Assembly: GCF_016862755.1 (NCBI RefSeq)
Contig: NZ_BONO01000003.1
Location: 62,001 to 126,000, forward strand
Origin: Cellulomonas pakistanensis
GTDB lineage: Bacteria; Actinomycetota; Actinomycetes; Actinomycetales; Cellulomonadaceae
Reading direction: 5' to 3'
Length of the DNA: 64,000 bases
Shown: in pieces, positions 1 to 6,712 of the stretch
How positions within the stretch are numbered: the first letter of the stretch is position 1
Layout of the letters: each line of letters begins with the position of its first letter
The notes under the pieces: model-generated
What the model saw: only the letters and a program-made list of their open reading frames with translations
Databases searched by the model: none
What the model was told of the DNA's origin: nothing
Position numbers and translations under genes: made by a program

Positions 1-51
1 GAGCAGGTGTTCGTGGAGCTGACCGGGGAGGGCTTCGATGTCGCGCGCTGA
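1..51 (+). CDS. ABC transporter ATP-binding protein, C-terminal end (partial)
   Basis: The open frame from the left edge to TGA at 49-51 encodes the last 16 residues of a protein ending ...VFVELTGEGFDVAR. That ending is typical of the C-terminus of ABC-2 type exporter ATPases, and the next gene is the matching permease, whose ATG (38) lies inside this frame. The 14-base overlap suggests translational coupling. The ATPase domain itself lies outside the window, so the family call rests on the tail and the neighbour. Confidence 0.6.
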   Translation, partial: EQVFVELTGEGFDVAR

Positions 52-919
52 GGTGCTGGACGGACCGGGCGCCGGCCTGCCGGTCGCCGCGCCCGCGCCG
101 GTCGCGTTCGCCCGGCTGCTGCGGTCCGAGCTGCGGCTGGTGCTCGGCCGGCGGCGCAACCTCGTGCTGCTCGCGGGGCTCGCGCTGGTGCCGGTCGTCA
201 TCGGGACGGTGCTCCTGGTCACCCGGGACAGCGCGCTGTCCGGGCAGGGGCCGGCGTTCCTCGCGCAGGTGACGGGCAACGGCCTGTTCCTGGTCGTGGC
301 CGCGCTGTTCCTCTGCCTGCCGTTCCTGCTGCCGCTGTGCATCGGCATCGCGTCGGGCGACGCCGTCGCGGGCGAGGCGTCCGCGGGCACGCTGCGCTAT
401 CTGCTGGTCGTCCCGGTCCCCCGCACCCGCCTGCTGCTGGTCAAGGCGCTGGCCGCGCTGACGTTCGCCGCCGCCGCGGTGCTGGCGGTCGCGGTCACCG
501 GGCTCCTGGTGGGGGCCGCGTTCTTCGGCGTGCAGGACGTCGTGCTGCTGTCCGGCAGCACCGTGCCCGTCGGCGAGGGCGTCGTGCGGGTCGCCGGGAT
601 CGTCGCGTACGTCGGGCTGTCGCTGACCGGGCTGGTGGCCGTCGGGCTGTTCTTCTCCACGCTCACCGAGGTGCCGGTCGGCGCCATGGCCGCGACCGTC
701 GTGGTCGCCGTGGTGTCGACGGTGCTGGACTCGCTGCCGCAGCTGTCCGCGATCCACCCGGGGCTGCTCACGCACCACTGGTTCGACTTCGCGGAGTTCC
801 TCCGGGTGCAGGTGGACTGGGGCGTCGTCGGGTCCGGGCTCGCGGTGCAGGCGGCGTGGGTGGCGGTGTTCGGGTCGCTGGCGTGGGCGCGGTTCACCAC
901 CGCGGACGTGACGTCCTAG
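38..919 (+). CDS. ABC-2 type transporter permease
   Basis: A 293-residue integral membrane protein. A cytoplasmic N-terminal stretch of about 40 residues is followed by roughly six hydrophobic segments: near 42-62, 80-105, 130-160, 185-205, 212-232 and 265-285. The loop with SGDAVAGEASAGTLRYLLVVPVPRTRLLLVK is the conserved ABC-2 permease signature, where an internal helix precedes membrane segment 3. It overlaps the preceding ATPase gene by 14 bases, so the two probably form a two-component exporter. The substrate cannot be told from sequence. The start ATG is the first in frame and is supported by the overlap. Confidence 0.85.
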   Translation: MSRAEVLDGPGAGLPVAAPAPVAFARLLRSELRLVLGRRRNLVLLAGLALVPVVIGTVLLVTRDSALSGQGPAFLAQVTGNGLFLVVAALFLCLPFLLPLCIGIASGDAVAGEASAGTLRYLLVVPVPRTRLLLVKALAALTFAAAAVLAVAVTGLLVGAAFFGVQDVVLLSGSTVPVGEGVVRVAGIVAYVGLSLTGLVAVGLFFSTLTEVPVGAMAATVVVAVVSTVLDSLPQLSAIHPGLLTHHWFDFAEFLRVQVDWGVVGSGLAVQAAWVAVFGSLAWARFTTADVTS

Positions 920-922
920 GGG

Positions 923-1309
923 TCAGGCGAGCAGACCGGCCACCGTCGCGACGACGGCGAGCAGCGGGAACGCGCCCTGCTTCACCGCGGCCCGCGCCTT
1001 GTCCCGCGACGACAGCAGCAGCACCAGCGCCGCGGCGAGCATCGACCCGGTGCCGGCGAGCACGAGCGCCGCGCCCACGGCCTCGGCGCCGGTCGCCGTC
1101 GCGACGACCCCGGCCGCGGCGACCACCGCGAGGAAGAGGTTGTAGAAGCCCTGGTTGTACGCGAGCTCCCGCGTGGCCGCGGCGCCCTCCGGCGTGGTGC
1201 CGAACACCGCGCGGGTCCGGTCGGACGTCCAGGTCAGCGACTCGAGCACGAAGATGGAGACGTGCACGAGGGCCGCGAGCGCGGCGAGCACGAGTCCGGC
1301 GGCGATCAT
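923..1309 (-). CDS. DUF1304 family membrane protein
   Basis: A 128-residue protein with four predicted membrane helices. It begins MIAAGLVLAALAALVHVSIF and carries the DUF1304 hallmark ELAYNQGFYNLFLA around residues 48-61. The open frame runs further upstream to 1657, but that extension is antisense to the arsR gene and lacks membrane character, so the ATG at 1309 was chosen. The gene is divergent from the ArsR regulator with 75 bases between the two starts, so the ArsR operator could also affect it. The biochemical role of DUF1304 proteins is unknown. Confidence 0.8.
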   Translation of the reverse strand: MIAAGLVLAALAALVHVSIFVLESLTWTSDRTRAVFGTTPEGAAATRELAYNQGFYNLFLAVVAAAGVVATATGAEAVGAALVLAGTGSMLAAALVLLLSSRDKARAAVKQGAFPLLAVVATVAGLLA

Positions 1310-1347
1310 GCGGGCCAGTCTGCCGTGCCACCCCGCACGCCGGGGCC

Positions 1348-1394
1348 TTGTGACCCGCGCCACACCCGAGTAACGTGCAACCACATGGTTGTAC
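1348..1394 (+). promoter_or_regulatory. arsR-type promoter with palindromic operator covering the start codon
   Basis: A -35-like TTGTGA (1348-1353) is separated by 17 bases from a -10-like TAACGT (1371-1376). A near-perfect palindrome, GTGCAACCACATGGTTGTAC (1375-1394, one mismatched position), overlaps the -10 and contains the ATG (1385-1387) of the regulator. CAACCA-N2-TGGTTG is the kind of operator used by ArsR regulators paired with SRPBCC proteins. With the start codon about 8 bases after the -10, the transcript is probably leaderless, and bound repressor would block initiation directly. Confidence 0.75.
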
Positions 1395-1735
1395 GTCAGT
1401 TGGACCCCGCCGAGGTGGACCGGGTGTTCGCCGCGCTGGCCGACGCCACCCGCCGCGACATCGTCACGCGGGTGCTGCGCCGGGAGGCGTCGGTGAGCAC
1501 GCTCGCCCGCTCCTACGAGATGAGCTTCGCCGCCGTGCAGAAGCACGTCGCCGTGCTCGAGCGGGCGCACCTCGTGACCAAGCAGCGGCACGGCCGCGAG
1601 CAGGTCGTCCACCCCGACGTCGCGACCATCCGGGCCGCCGCACGGCTGCTCGACCACTACGAGGAGCTCTGGCGCGGCCGCATCGACCGCATGTCCGAGG
1701 TCCTCGGCGACACGCGAGAAGGGGACGCGCCATGA
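1385..1735 (+). CDS. ArsR family winged-helix transcriptional repressor
   Basis: A 116-residue protein. It starts with FAALADATRRDIVTRVL (residues 13-29), the classic ArsR N-terminal helix, followed by the recognition region TLARSYEMSFAAVQKHVAVLE and a wing with a conserved basic RHGREQV. No cysteine metal site is present, so it is not a metal sensor of the CxC type. It overlaps the SRPBCC gene by ATGA (1732-1735); this ArsR-SRPBCC arrangement is common in Actinobacteria. It probably represses its own operon through the palindrome over its start codon. The longer open frame from 1262 was rejected because it crosses the promoter. Confidence 0.9.
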   Translation: MVVRQLDPAEVDRVFAALADATRRDIVTRVLRREASVSTLARSYEMSFAAVQKHVAVLERAHLVTKQRHGREQVVHPDVATIRAAARLLDHYEELWRGRIDRMSEVLGDTREGDAP

Positions 1736-2220
1736 CCGTCGTGGACACCATCAAGGACACCGATGCCCGCACGCTCACCGTGGTGACCGAGCTCGACGCC
1801 CCGCCCGAGCGGGTGTGGCGCCTGTGGTCCGACGCGGGCCAGCTCTCCCGGTGGTGGGGGCCGCCGTCCTGGCCGGCCACCTTCACCGCCCACGACCTGA
1901 CCCCGGGCGGCGGGTCGAAGTACCACATGACCGGCCCGGACGGCACCGAGGCGCACGGCTGGTGGCGGGTCCTCGCCACCGACGAGCCGCGGTCGCTCGA
2001 GGTCGAGGACGGGTTCGCCGACGCCGACGGCAACCCGGACGACTCCCTGCCGGTCACGACGATGCACGTCGACCTCGCCCCCGTCGACGGCGGGACCCGG
2101 ATGACCATCACCTCCCGGTTCGCCAGCGCGGAGGCGCTCGAGCAGGTGCTCGGGATGGGGATGGCCGAGGGGATGCGCGAGGCGATCGGGCAGATCCCCG
2201 CGCTGCTCGCGGAGGGCTGA
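1732..2220 (+). CDS. SRPBCC (AHSA1-like) domain protein
   Basis: A 162-residue protein covering one START/Bet v1-like fold. The N-terminal strand DAPPERVWRLWSDAGQLSRWWGP (about residues 24-46) and the C-terminal helix EGMREAIGQIPALLAE are typical of the AHSA1 family. Such proteins bind hydrophobic ligands or modify stress responses, but no specific ligand can be read from the sequence. It is translationally coupled to the ArsR gene by an ATGA overlap and should be co-regulated with it. Confidence 0.85.
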   Translation: MTVVDTIKDTDARTLTVVTELDAPPERVWRLWSDAGQLSRWWGPPSWPATFTAHDLTPGGGSKYHMTGPDGTEAHGWWRVLATDEPRSLEVEDGFADADGNPDDSLPVTTMHVDLAPVDGGTRMTITSRFASAEALEQVLGMGMAEGMREAIGQIPALLAEG

Positions 2221-2360
2221 GGGCCGGCGCCGGTCGCGGCGGTGCCCGGGCACCCCGCGGCCGGCGGCGCTCGCCCCCTCGACCCGCGGCGCGGCCGTCA
2301 GCCCTGGTGGTCGCGGCGGTGGGAGCGCTACCGTCCGTCGGGACATCGAGGAGGACGCCC

Positions 2361-2741
2361 GTGCACCGCAGCCGGATCTCGACCCTGCTCATCGACGCGC
2401 CGCACGCCGAGGCCGCCGCGGCCGCCGCGTTCTGGTCCGCCGCCACCGGCGTAGCCGCGTGGTCGGTGCCCGACGAGGCGCAGTTCACGCACCTGGACGA
2501 CCCGATCCCCGGGCTCGTCGCCGCCGTCCAGTCGATCGGCGGGCCCGCGCGGTACCACCTCGACATGGAGACGGACGACGTCGCCGCCGAGACCGGCCGG
2601 CTCCTCGGGCTGGGCGCGGTCGAGGTCGGCGGCTGGCTGGACTGCCGGACGCTGCGCGTGCCGGGCGGGCACCTGCTGTGCGTCATCCCGGTGCACAGCG
2701 ACCCCGCGGAGTTCGCCGAGCACGCCCACGTCTGGCCCTGA
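2361..2741 (+). CDS. VOC (glyoxalase/bleomycin resistance-like) family protein
   Basis: A 126-residue protein with the paired beta-alpha-beta-beta-beta pattern of the vicinal oxygen chelate fold: AAAAAFWSAATGV near the start, RYHLDMETDD in the middle and the terminal strand DCRTLRVPGGHLLCVIPVH. The GTG start follows a strong ribosome site GAGGAGG (2348-2354) at a 6-base spacing, which rules out the much longer open frame upstream. The potential metal ligands (H in YHLDME, a C-terminal H/E) are only partly recognisable. The substrate is unknown. Confidence 0.75.
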   Translation: MHRSRISTLLIDAPHAEAAAAAAFWSAATGVAAWSVPDEAQFTHLDDPIPGLVAAVQSIGGPARYHLDMETDDVAAETGRLLGLGAVEVGGWLDCRTLRVPGGHLLCVIPVHSDPAEFAEHAHVWP

Positions 2742-2764
2742 CCCCGCTCCTCCTCCCGACCCGC

Positions 2765-2832
2765 TCGCCGAGATGGCACCTCTCGGCTGTGCGCGGGCGT
2801 GCGTCGACAGCCGAGAGTTGCCATCTCGGCGA
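2765..2832. repeat. long intergenic inverted repeat (hairpin family member 1)
   Basis: Arms 2765-2790 and 2807-2832 are 26 bases each with a single mismatch, around a 16-base loop. The ends read TCGCCGAG and CTCGGCGA. It lies between two same-strand genes and ends 19 bases before the next start codon. No T-run follows either arm. It belongs to the set of similar hairpins described in the findings. Confidence 0.9.
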
Positions 2833-2851
2833 AGGGGGCGAGGCTGAGGGC

Positions 2852-4309
2852 GTGGAGTGGTTCGACGCGGAGCGGTACACGATCGCCCGGGAGATCGCGC
2901 AGCGCGGGGTCGCCGCGGTGTACGTGCTGGCGTTCGTCACCGTGCTGCGGCAGTTCCGGCCGCTGCTCGGGGAGCGCGGTCTACTGCCGGTGCCGTCGTT
3001 CACGGAGCGGGTGCCGTGGCGGGCCTCCCCCAGCCTGTTCTTCGCGCGGTACTCCGACCGCCTGCTGGTCGCCGTCGGCTGGACCGGGGTGGTCGTCGCG
3101 GCGGCGCTGGTGGCCGGGCTCCCGCAGCAGGGACCGCCGTGGCTGCCGCTGCTGGCGTTCGGCGTGCTCTGGGTGCTCTACCTGTCGGTGGTCAACGTCG
3201 GGCAGACGTTCTACGGGTTCGGCTGGGAGTCGCTGCTGCTCGAGGCGGGGTTCCTCGTCGCGTTCCTCGGCTCGGACGCGGTCGCGCCCCCGTGGACCGT
3301 GCTGGCGCTGCTGTGGTGGCTCGTGTTCCGCCTCGAGCTGGGCGCGGGGCTGATCAAGTGGCGCGGCGACCCGGCCTGGCGCGACCTGACGGCGCTGTAC
3401 TACCACCACGAGACCCAGCCGATGCCCGGTCCGGCGAGCCGGCTGTTCCACCTGCTGCCGAGGCCGCTGCACCGCGTCGAGGTCGCCGCGAACCACGTCG
3501 CGCAGCTGGTGGTGCCGTTCGGGCTGCTGGTGCCGGGCCCGGTCGCGAGCACCGCGGCGGCGATCATGGTGGTCACCCAGCTGTGGCTGGTGCTGTCCGG
3601 CAACTTCGCCTGGCTGAACTGGCTGACGATCGTCCTCGCGGCGTCGGCGGTCGACGACGGGTCGTGGGCGGCGGTGCTGGGGCTGGTGGGGGTCGACGCC
3701 GCCGCCGCCGCGTCGGCCGCGGCCGACCCGCCCGCCTGGTTCGTCGTCGTCGTGCTCGCGGTCAGCGCGCTGTGCGTCGTGCTGTCCTACTGGCCCGCCC
3801 GCAACCTGGTGTCCCGGCACCAGCGGATGAACGCGTCGTTCAACCCGTTCCACCTGGTCAACGCCTACGGTGCGTTCGGCACGATCACCCGGCGCCGCAC
3901 CGAGGTGGTCGTCGAGGGCACCCGGGACGCCGACCCCGAGGACGCGACGTGGGCGGAGTACGGGTTCCGCGGCAAGCCCGGGGACGTCCGGCGGCTGCCG
4001 CGGCAGTACGCGCCGTACCACCTGCGGCTCGACTGGCTGATGTGGTTCCTGGCGCTCGGGTCGTCGGCCCAGCTGCGCTGGTTCGTGCCGTTCCTCGCGA
4101 AGCTGCTCGAGGCCGACCGCCCGACGCTGCGGCTGCTGGCGGACGACCCGTTCGGCGGCGAGCGCCCCCGCTGGGTCCGGGCGCGGCTGTACCGGTACCG
4201 GTTCGCCACGCCCGCGGAGCACCGGGCGACCGGCGACCGGTGGGTGCGCGAGGACCAGGGGCTGATGATCGACGCGGTCGACCTGCGCCGGCTGGCGCGC
4301 GGCGGCTGA
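2852..4309 (+). CDS. lipase maturation factor (LMF1-like) family membrane protein
   Basis: A 485-residue polytopic membrane protein. Hydrophobic helices fill about residues 10-320, and a soluble C-terminal third contains NASFNPFHLVNAYGAFGTITRRR followed by a region ending near LYRYRF. This layout (N-terminal membrane domain, then a conserved domain starting with the F-N-x-F-x-L-VN-YG-FG motif) is that of the lipase maturation factor family, which in animals folds secreted lipases. The role in Actinobacteria is not established. The GTG at 2852 was chosen because the hairpin immediately upstream makes a longer reading unlikely. No operon partner is evident. Confidence 0.75.
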   Translation: MEWFDAERYTIAREIAQRGVAAVYVLAFVTVLRQFRPLLGERGLLPVPSFTERVPWRASPSLFFARYSDRLLVAVGWTGVVVAAALVAGLPQQGPPWLPLLAFGVLWVLYLSVVNVGQTFYGFGWESLLLEAGFLVAFLGSDAVAPPWTVLALLWWLVFRLELGAGLIKWRGDPAWRDLTALYYHHETQPMPGPASRLFHLLPRPLHRVEVAANHVAQLVVPFGLLVPGPVASTAAAIMVVTQLWLVLSGNFAWLNWLTIVLAASAVDDGSWAAVLGLVGVDAAAAASAAADPPAWFVVVVLAVSALCVVLSYWPARNLVSRHQRMNASFNPFHLVNAYGAFGTITRRRTEVVVEGTRDADPEDATWAEYGFRGKPGDVRRLPRQYAPYHLRLDWLMWFLALGSSAQLRWFVPFLAKLLEADRPTLRLLADDPFGGERPRWVRARLYRYRFATPAEHRATGDRWVREDQGLMIDAVDLRRLARGG

Positions 4310-4311
4310 GC

Positions 4312-4380
4312 CGACTGGGCATCGGACGCGTCGAGCGGGCATCCCGTGGCTGCCCGCTCGACGCGTCCGGTGCCCACTCG
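4312..4380. repeat. long intergenic inverted repeat (hairpin family member 2)
   Basis: Arms 4312-4341 and 4351-4380 are 30 bases with two mismatches around a 9-base loop. It lies 3 bases past the stop of the LMF-like gene and between convergent genes, so it could stop transcription in both directions. Unlike most members it lacks the CGCCGAG ends. Confidence 0.85.
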
Positions 4381-4440
4381 CGCCCCGGCTGAGCCGGGCG
4401 CGCCCCGGCTGAGGCGGGCGCGTCCCGGCTGAGGCGGGTG
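4381..4440. repeat. three tandem 20-bp repeats
   Basis: Three consecutive 20-base units, each close to CGCCCCGGCTGAGGCGGGCG, run from 4381 to 4440, directly after a long hairpin and just before the stop of the minus-strand ROK gene (4443). Each unit is itself partly self-complementary (CCGGCTGAGGCGG). Units differ at one or two positions. Confidence 0.8.
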
Positions 4441-4442
4441 CG

Positions 4443-5678
4443 TCAGGCCCGGCGCGGCGCCAGGTCCTCCTGGAGCACCAGCGCCGCCGCGCCGACCGCC
4501 GCGGCGTCCGCCACGTGCGCGGCCAGCGCGACCCGCACCCCGTGCCGGTCGGCCGCGTGCAGCTCGGCCCGCAGCCGCCGCTCGACCACCGCCGCGTACA
4601 GCGACCCCGCCGTGCTGAACGCCGGGCCGGCGAGCACGACCGAGTCCACGTCGAGCAGGTTCGCGACGGTGACGACGGCGTCCGCGAGGTACTCCGCGGA
4701 CTCCGCCACGAGCTCGCCCGCGAGCGCGTCGCCCTGCACCGCCGCGGTCGCCACGGCGCCGAAGTCGGTGATCGGGTCGCCGTCGGCGCTCAGCCGCACC
4801 GAGGTGTCCCGGCCCGCGGCGACCGCCTCGCGCGCCCGGCGGGCGACCGCGTGCGGCGCGGCGAGCTCCTCCAGCGTGGGCCCGGGCTCGTGCCCGGACC
4901 GGTGCAGGTGCATCCGCCCGAGCGGGCCGGCGTTGCCGCTCGCGCCCCGGTGCACCCGCCCGCCCACCACGACGCCCGCGCCGATCCCGGCGCCCATGTG
5001 CAGCGTGCAGTGCGCCACCGACCCGGCGGTCCGCCCGGCCCACACCTCGCCGACCGCCGCGGCGGTCGCGTCGTTGTCCAGCACCACGGGCAGGCCGACG
5101 GCCTCCGCCAGCCGGTCGCGCACCGCGAGGCCCTGCCAGCGGTGCAGCGAGCGCGACACGGTGATCGCGCCCGCGTCGAGGTCGAGCGCGCCGGGCACCG
5201 CCAGGCCGACGCCGGCGACCCGGTCCCGCCCGATGCCGGAGGCGCGCAGCAGCACGTCGACCTCCCGGGCGATGCCGGCGAGCACGTGCTCCGGGTCCAG
5301 CTCGCGCGCGCCGCGCACCCGGGTCCGGGCGACGACCGCGCCCCGGGCGTCGATCAGCACCACGACCACCCAGTCGGCGCCGAGCTGGACGCCCACGGCG
5401 CACCGGGCCAGCGGGTCGAGCGTGAGCATCACGCGTGGCTTGCCACCGGTCCACTCCCGCGCGCCGGACTCGCGGAGCAGGCCCTGGTCGAGCAGCGCGC
5501 GCACGGCGTGCGAGATCGCCGCCGGGGTGACCCCGGCCAGCTCCGCGAGCTCCACGCGGCTGATCGGCCCGCGCGTCCGGACGAGGTCGAGCACCCGGGA
5601 GCCCGTCGTCGACAGCGCCCGGCCGCCCCGCCGCCCGGCGCCCCGCGGCACCTCGACGCCGTCCATGGCGCTCAGCAT
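4443..5678 (-). CDS. ROK family transcriptional regulator lacking the zinc motif
   Basis: A 411-residue protein. The N-terminal winged helix (LVRTRGPISRVELAELAGVT...SHAVRALLDQGL, about residues 28-75) is followed by a ROK actin-like ATPase fold with VGVQLGADWVVVV and the catalytic-loop-like LDNDATAAAVGE. The CxCGxxGCxE zinc motif of most ROK proteins is absent: the corresponding stretch reads HLHRSGHEPGPTLEEL. It is therefore probably a sugar-sensing regulator without kinase activity. It is divergent from an HTH-less LacI-type gene only 47 bases away and converges on the LMF gene. An alternative start four codons later (5666) is equally possible; neither has a clear ribosome site. Confidence 0.85.
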   Translation of the reverse strand: MLSAMDGVEVPRGAGRRGGRALSTTGSRVLDLVRTRGPISRVELAELAGVTPAAISHAVRALLDQGLLRESGAREWTGGKPRVMLTLDPLARCAVGVQLGADWVVVVLIDARGAVVARTRVRGARELDPEHVLAGIAREVDVLLRASGIGRDRVAGVGLAVPGALDLDAGAITVSRSLHRWQGLAVRDRLAEAVGLPVVLDNDATAAAVGEVWAGRTAGSVAHCTLHMGAGIGAGVVVGGRVHRGASGNAGPLGRMHLHRSGHEPGPTLEELAAPHAVARRAREAVAAGRDTSVRLSADGDPITDFGAVATAAVQGDALAGELVAESAEYLADAVVTVANLLDVDSVVLAGPAFSTAGSLYAAVVERRLRAELHAADRHGVRVALAAHVADAAAVGAAALVLQEDLAPRRA

Positions 5679-5725
5679 GGCACGGCGTCGCACCCCCGCC
5701 GCGCCACCCGTGCGATGCTGCGCCC

Positions 5726-6595
5726 ATGACGACGCCGACGCCGCCCGACCGGCGGCCGGGCAGCGGGATCCGCGTCGGGCTGGCGCTGCTGCCCGCCGAC
5801 GACGACGGCGCCCTCGAGCCCTTCTACACGGACCTGCTCGCCGGCATGGAGGAGGAGCTGGACGCGCACGGCGCCAGCGTGTTCGTGCACGTGGTCCCCG
5901 ACCTGGACGCGGAGCTGGTGGCGTACCGCCGCTGGGCCCGGGACGGGCTGGTCGACGCCGTCGTGATCTCCGACCTGGTCGAGGACGACCCGCGCGAGCA
6001 GGCGTGCCGCGACCTCGGGCTGCCATCGGTGCTGCTCGGCGGCGAGCCCGGCGACGGCCGGTGGGTCGTCGACTACGACAACGACGGCGCGATGCGGACC
6101 GCCGTGGCGTTCCTCGCCGGGCTGGGCCACCGGCGGGTCGGCTGGGTGTCGGGACCGGAGCGGTACCGGCACACGCGGGTGCGCGGCGCGGCGTTCCGGG
6201 ACGCCGCCGCGGCGGCCGGCGTCGTCGGGCTGCACCGCGAGGGCGACTACGGCGCGGCCAGCGGCGCCGCGCGCACCGCGGAGCTGCTGGCGCTGCCCGA
6301 ACCGCCGACCGCGATCGTGTACGACAACGACCTCATGCCGCTCGCCGGGTTGCGCGAGGCCGCGCGGCTCGGCGTCCGGGTCCCCGAGGACCTGTCGGTG
6401 CTGGCCTGGGACGACTCGGCGAACGTGCGGATCTCGCACCCCCCGCTGTCGGTGGTGAGCCGCGACGTGCACGAGCTCGGGGCGCTGACCGCCGAGGTGC
6501 TGCTGCGGGCGGTCGCCGGCGGCCCGCCCGCGACGACGGGCACCCCCGGCGCCCGGGTGGTCGCCCGCGGCAGCACGGCCCCGCCGTCCCGCTGA
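5726..6595 (+). CDS. LacI/GalR-type sugar-binding domain protein without an HTH
   Basis: A 289-residue protein whose whole length matches the periplasmic-binding-protein-like effector domain of LacI regulators. Recognisable pieces are FLAGLGHRRVGWVSGPERYRHTRVRGAAF, AIVYDNDLMPLAGLREA, and VPEDLSVLAWDDSANVRISHPPLSVVSRDVHELG. The usual 60-residue N-terminal LacI helix-turn-helix is missing, and the 47 bases before the start leave no room for it before the divergent ROK gene. There is no signal peptide, so it is probably cytoplasmic. It may act as a sugar sensor working with the neighbouring ROK protein, or be a relic of a LacI regulator. Confidence 0.8.
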   Translation: MTTPTPPDRRPGSGIRVGLALLPADDDGALEPFYTDLLAGMEEELDAHGASVFVHVVPDLDAELVAYRRWARDGLVDAVVISDLVEDDPREQACRDLGLPSVLLGGEPGDGRWVVDYDNDGAMRTAVAFLAGLGHRRVGWVSGPERYRHTRVRGAAFRDAAAAAGVVGLHREGDYGAASGAARTAELLALPEPPTAIVYDNDLMPLAGLREAARLGVRVPEDLSVLAWDDSANVRISHPPLSVVSRDVHELGALTAEVLLRAVAGGPPATTGTPGARVVARGSTAPPSR

Positions 6596-6622
6596 CCCCG
6601 CGACCCCCACCCGGGCTCCGCC

Positions 6623-6696
6623 GCCGAGACCGGCAGCCCGGGCGCGAGGTCGGCAGCCCGAGGAGCCGACCTCGCGCCGGTCCTGCCGCGCTCGGC
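6623..6696. repeat. long intergenic inverted repeat (hairpin family member 3)
   Basis: Arms 6623-6654 and 6665-6696 are 32 bases with 27 paired positions, including a perfect 12-base inner stem. The ends are GCCGAG and CTCGGC, and the core contains GAGGTCGGCAGCC, which recurs at 27977-27989. It sits between convergent genes (LacI-like and alpha-galactosidase). Confidence 0.85.
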
Positions 6697-6712
6697 CCCG
6701 GCGGCGCGCCGG

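Noticed and set aside
1262-1384. 41-codon N-terminal extension of the ArsR gene
   Set aside because: It would translate across the promoter and operator and has no similarity to ArsR N-termini.
3865-5727. 620-codon minus-strand frame over the ROK gene
   Set aside because: Frame-shifted shadow of the ROK regulator with Arg/Gly/Ala-rich translation. No domain is recognisable.
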